Source: Silene conica (lineage: Eukaryota; Streptophyta; Magnoliopsida; Caryophyllales; Caryophyllaceae). From it: DNA of 64,000 nucleotides. The notes under the pieces are model-generated. The model had not been told where the DNA came from. It ran no database searches and saw only the letters and a list, made by a program, of their open reading frames with translations. The stretch is from NCBI GenBank assembly GCA_029255685.2, contig CM055316.2, positions 77,312,861 to 77,376,860 of the forward strand, written 5' to 3'. Positions 62,151 to 64,000 of this stretch are shown here, in pieces; positions within the stretch are counted from its first letter, which is position 1, and each line of letters begins with the position of its first letter. The translations under genes and the position numbers were made by a program.

Positions 62151-64000
62151 TTAAGATCTTCTCCAAAGTCTGGCTATTTTAACAACCCATATAACATAAA
62201 TCTTGTCTCTTGTTTCTTCGTAGAATCGAAAATAGGCATGTCTCCAAGATCTTTTCAGAACTAAAGTACCACAAACTCCCCAATATCCTACAATGAATCC
62301 AAGTACAACACTTATGTACAATCCTAGCATAAAGTCGTCTTTCCTGTCTCGCTCCCCATCTCCATTGGATACGATATTATGAGGTGCGGCTTCATCTCCG
62401 GCACATTTAGGAAGCGGTGCTCCACAAAGTCCAGGATTTCCCGTGTATGATGAAGCATCAAAGCTTTGCAATTGTGTGCTAATGGGAATCTCCCCTATCA
62501 AATTATTGTCGGAGATGTCCAATGTCGATAGGGAACTAATTTGAGCTAAACTTTGAGGAATTTCACCGGAGAGACGGTTATGTGATAAATCAAGATATTC
62601 CAAAGACGTTAGCTGACCTATTGTTGACATAATAACTCCAGTAAGATTGTTTCTTGACAGATTTAAGAATTTTAAGCCAACAAGACTTGATATTCCTTTT
62701 GGAATATAGCCTTCAAGATTATTGTTCGAAATATCAATGCCTTTAAGTAATGTTACTGAAGTGCTGTCATCAAATGTTTGTTCATTTCTTTTCCACATCA
62801 TGTGCGCTTCAACAACGTCTGATGCTACTTCATACTCTCTAGTTACGCTAGCCATTCTTAGCAGTTTGTACAAACATCTCGGAATAGTCCCAGAGATGTA
62901 GTTGTTCGAAAGGTCCAAGATATGGAGTAAAGAAAGATCACACAAGCTTGTAGGTAGAACCCCAACAAAGCGATTACTTTGTAGGCTAAGAATGGTAAGA
63001 TTTCGTAAACTATCCCCAATGTTACGGGGTATGTGACCAATTAATGAGTTATTTGCAAGGTCTAGAAACACTAATCTCTTACAGTTCATCAGGGATACCG
63101 GTAAACTACCAGATAAATTATTATTGCTCAAGTGTAAACCAATAAGTTCGTCTAACGCGCCCAATGACGTTGGTAAACTTCCCCAGAGACTATTGTTCTC
63201 TAGATGCAAGCTAGTTAATTGGCCGAAATAGCTCCAACAGTCCGGCAACTTTTCAGAAAACAAGTTGCTTGATAGGTCAAGCGCAGAAAGAGGCGTATGT
63301 GTATGTGGGCACAAGATTGGAAAAAGGCCTTTTGAAAACTTATTGTTATTTAGATATAAAGTGTATACGTTGTTCCATAGAAACGAGGGTATTGCACCTT
63401 CCAAAAAGTTGTGGCTCAGGTCAATTTGAAGGCCGTCAACGAGGATTGATACATTTGGAATTGTACCCTTAATCATATTGTGAGACATGTCTAGAGAAGA
63501 AATTGTCGACCAGAAGCTTGAATTCCAAAAGGAAAGAGGAATAGTGTCGGAAATACCAGCATCAGATATCTCAAGCACGGACAAGTGTTTTTGTGTTGTA
63601 ATCCACGTTGGAAAATCATGGCCTATCTTACATGAATTCAAAACGAGTGTATCTAGCTGAAACGGAGGAATCCAATTAGCACTAATGTTAACCACAATAT
63701 TTGTATTAGGATACAAGATAAGATAACTTAGTTTTGAAAGGTTTGATAAGTGAGCAGCTGTGAGAGTTCCGTTTAAAGAATTTCCAGAAAGATCCAAACC
63801 CTCAAGCATGGTAAGTTTTCCCAGGGATTGAGAAATGGTACCATTCAGTTGATTATCTTCAAGCCCTAAGAACCTTAAGAAGGAAAAGGAGCCAATATTG
63901 TCTGAAATCGATCCCCAAACATAGTTTCCGCTTAATTCTAAGGACACTAATTTCTTTTGTGGACACGTTGAAAAGGATTGGATGATTTCACTGAACTTGT
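62151..64000 (-). CDS. LRR receptor-like protein, EIX1/2-like (partial, continues past the right edge)
   Basis: The frame is open from the window edge (about 615 codons seen), starting at LRRs equivalent to residue about 320 of the intact relatives (FSEIIQSFSTCPQKKLVSLELSGN). It holds the remaining LRRs, an island with HMMWKRNEQTFDD, GNPGLCGAPLPKCAGDE, a membrane helix with GFIVGYWG, and the tail YFRFYEETRDKIYVIWVVKIARLWRRS. No break is seen in this part. The helix Phe of GFW is Tyr here. Whether the N-terminal half is intact cannot be told. It is closest in pattern to the copies at 22608 and 36245. Confidence 0.93.
   Translation of the reverse strand, partial: KFSEIIQSFSTCPQKKLVSLELSGNYVWGSISDNIGSFSFLRFLGLEDNQLNGTISQSLGKLTMLEGLDLSGNSLNGTLTAAHLSNLSKLSYLILYPNTNIVVNISANWIPPFQLDTLVLNSCKIGHDFPTWITTQKHLSVLEISDAGISDTIPLSFWNSSFWSTISSLDMSHNMIKGTIPNVSILVDGLQIDLSHNFLEGAIPSFLWNNVYTLYLNNNKFSKGLFPILCPHTHTPLSALDLSSNLFSEKLPDCWSYFGQLTSLHLENNSLWGSLPTSLGALDELIGLHLSNNNLSGSLPVSLMNCKRLVFLDLANNSLIGHIPRNIGDSLRNLTILSLQSNRFVGVLPTSLCDLSLLHILDLSNNYISGTIPRCLYKLLRMASVTREYEVASDVVEAHMMWKRNEQTFDDSTSVTLLKGIDISNNNLEGYIPKGISSLVGLKFLNLSRNNLTGVIMSTIGQLTSLEYLDLSHNRLSGEIPQSLAQISSLSTLDISDNNLIGEIPISTQLQSFDASSYTGNPGLCGAPLPKCAGDEAAPHNIVSNGDGERDRKDDFMLGLYISVVLGFIVGYWGVCGTLVLKRSWRHAYFRFYEETRDKIYVIWVVKIARLWRRS

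Overview
The window is plant nuclear DNA, from a eudicot judging by gene families and transposon content. There are no operons, genes are far apart, most non-genic sequence is transposon-derived, and there is a eukaryotic tRNA-Ile(AAU). I cannot name the species.

The backbone is a cluster of receptor-like protein (RLP) genes of the tomato EIX-receptor type: signal peptide, Cys-paired LRR N-cap, many extracellular LRRs with an island, one GxxxG-containing membrane helix and a short tail without a kinase. Left-half copies read rightward: a 5'-partial broken copy at 1-8201, and intact copies at 16431-19523 and 22608-25490. Right-half copies read leftward: an intact copy at 36245-39130, an orphan 5' fragment near 42.6-43.0 kb, a frameshifted and internally deleted copy at 44019-45985, and a copy running off the right edge at 62151-64000. 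Other genes are a single-exon Cys-repeat nuclear protein of the 'WRKY19-like' group (8858-10501, minus) with a short upstream ORF in its leader, a class III (GH18) chitinase (27476-28402) and a tRNA-Ile (60008-60080).

Mobile DNA accounts for much of the rest. A 5.6-kb Ty1/copia element (1623-7198) sits inside an RLP coding sequence, flanked by a 5-bp duplication. An 11-kb Sirevirus-like copia (46643-57594) has two 1356-bp LTRs that look almost identical, gag and pol, and a third 685-aa ORF; it is nested in an older LTR-retroelement remnant. Smaller pieces include two hAT-type MITEs with exact 8-bp target duplications, a tRNA-type SINE, Tourist- and Stowaway-like MITEs, LINE 3' ends, a truncated copia, two elements with arms of roughly 170-220 bp, two strong hairpins, and a 5S-rRNA-derived segment.

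The signal I find most worth follow-up is in the Sirevirus-like LTR, upstream of the primer-binding site. Five successive mini-hairpins there (47595-47763, repeated at 57191-57359) share the same hexaloop GGAGTA, while their stem sequences differ but stay complementary. This is the pattern expected of a selected RNA structure in the genomic-RNA leader.
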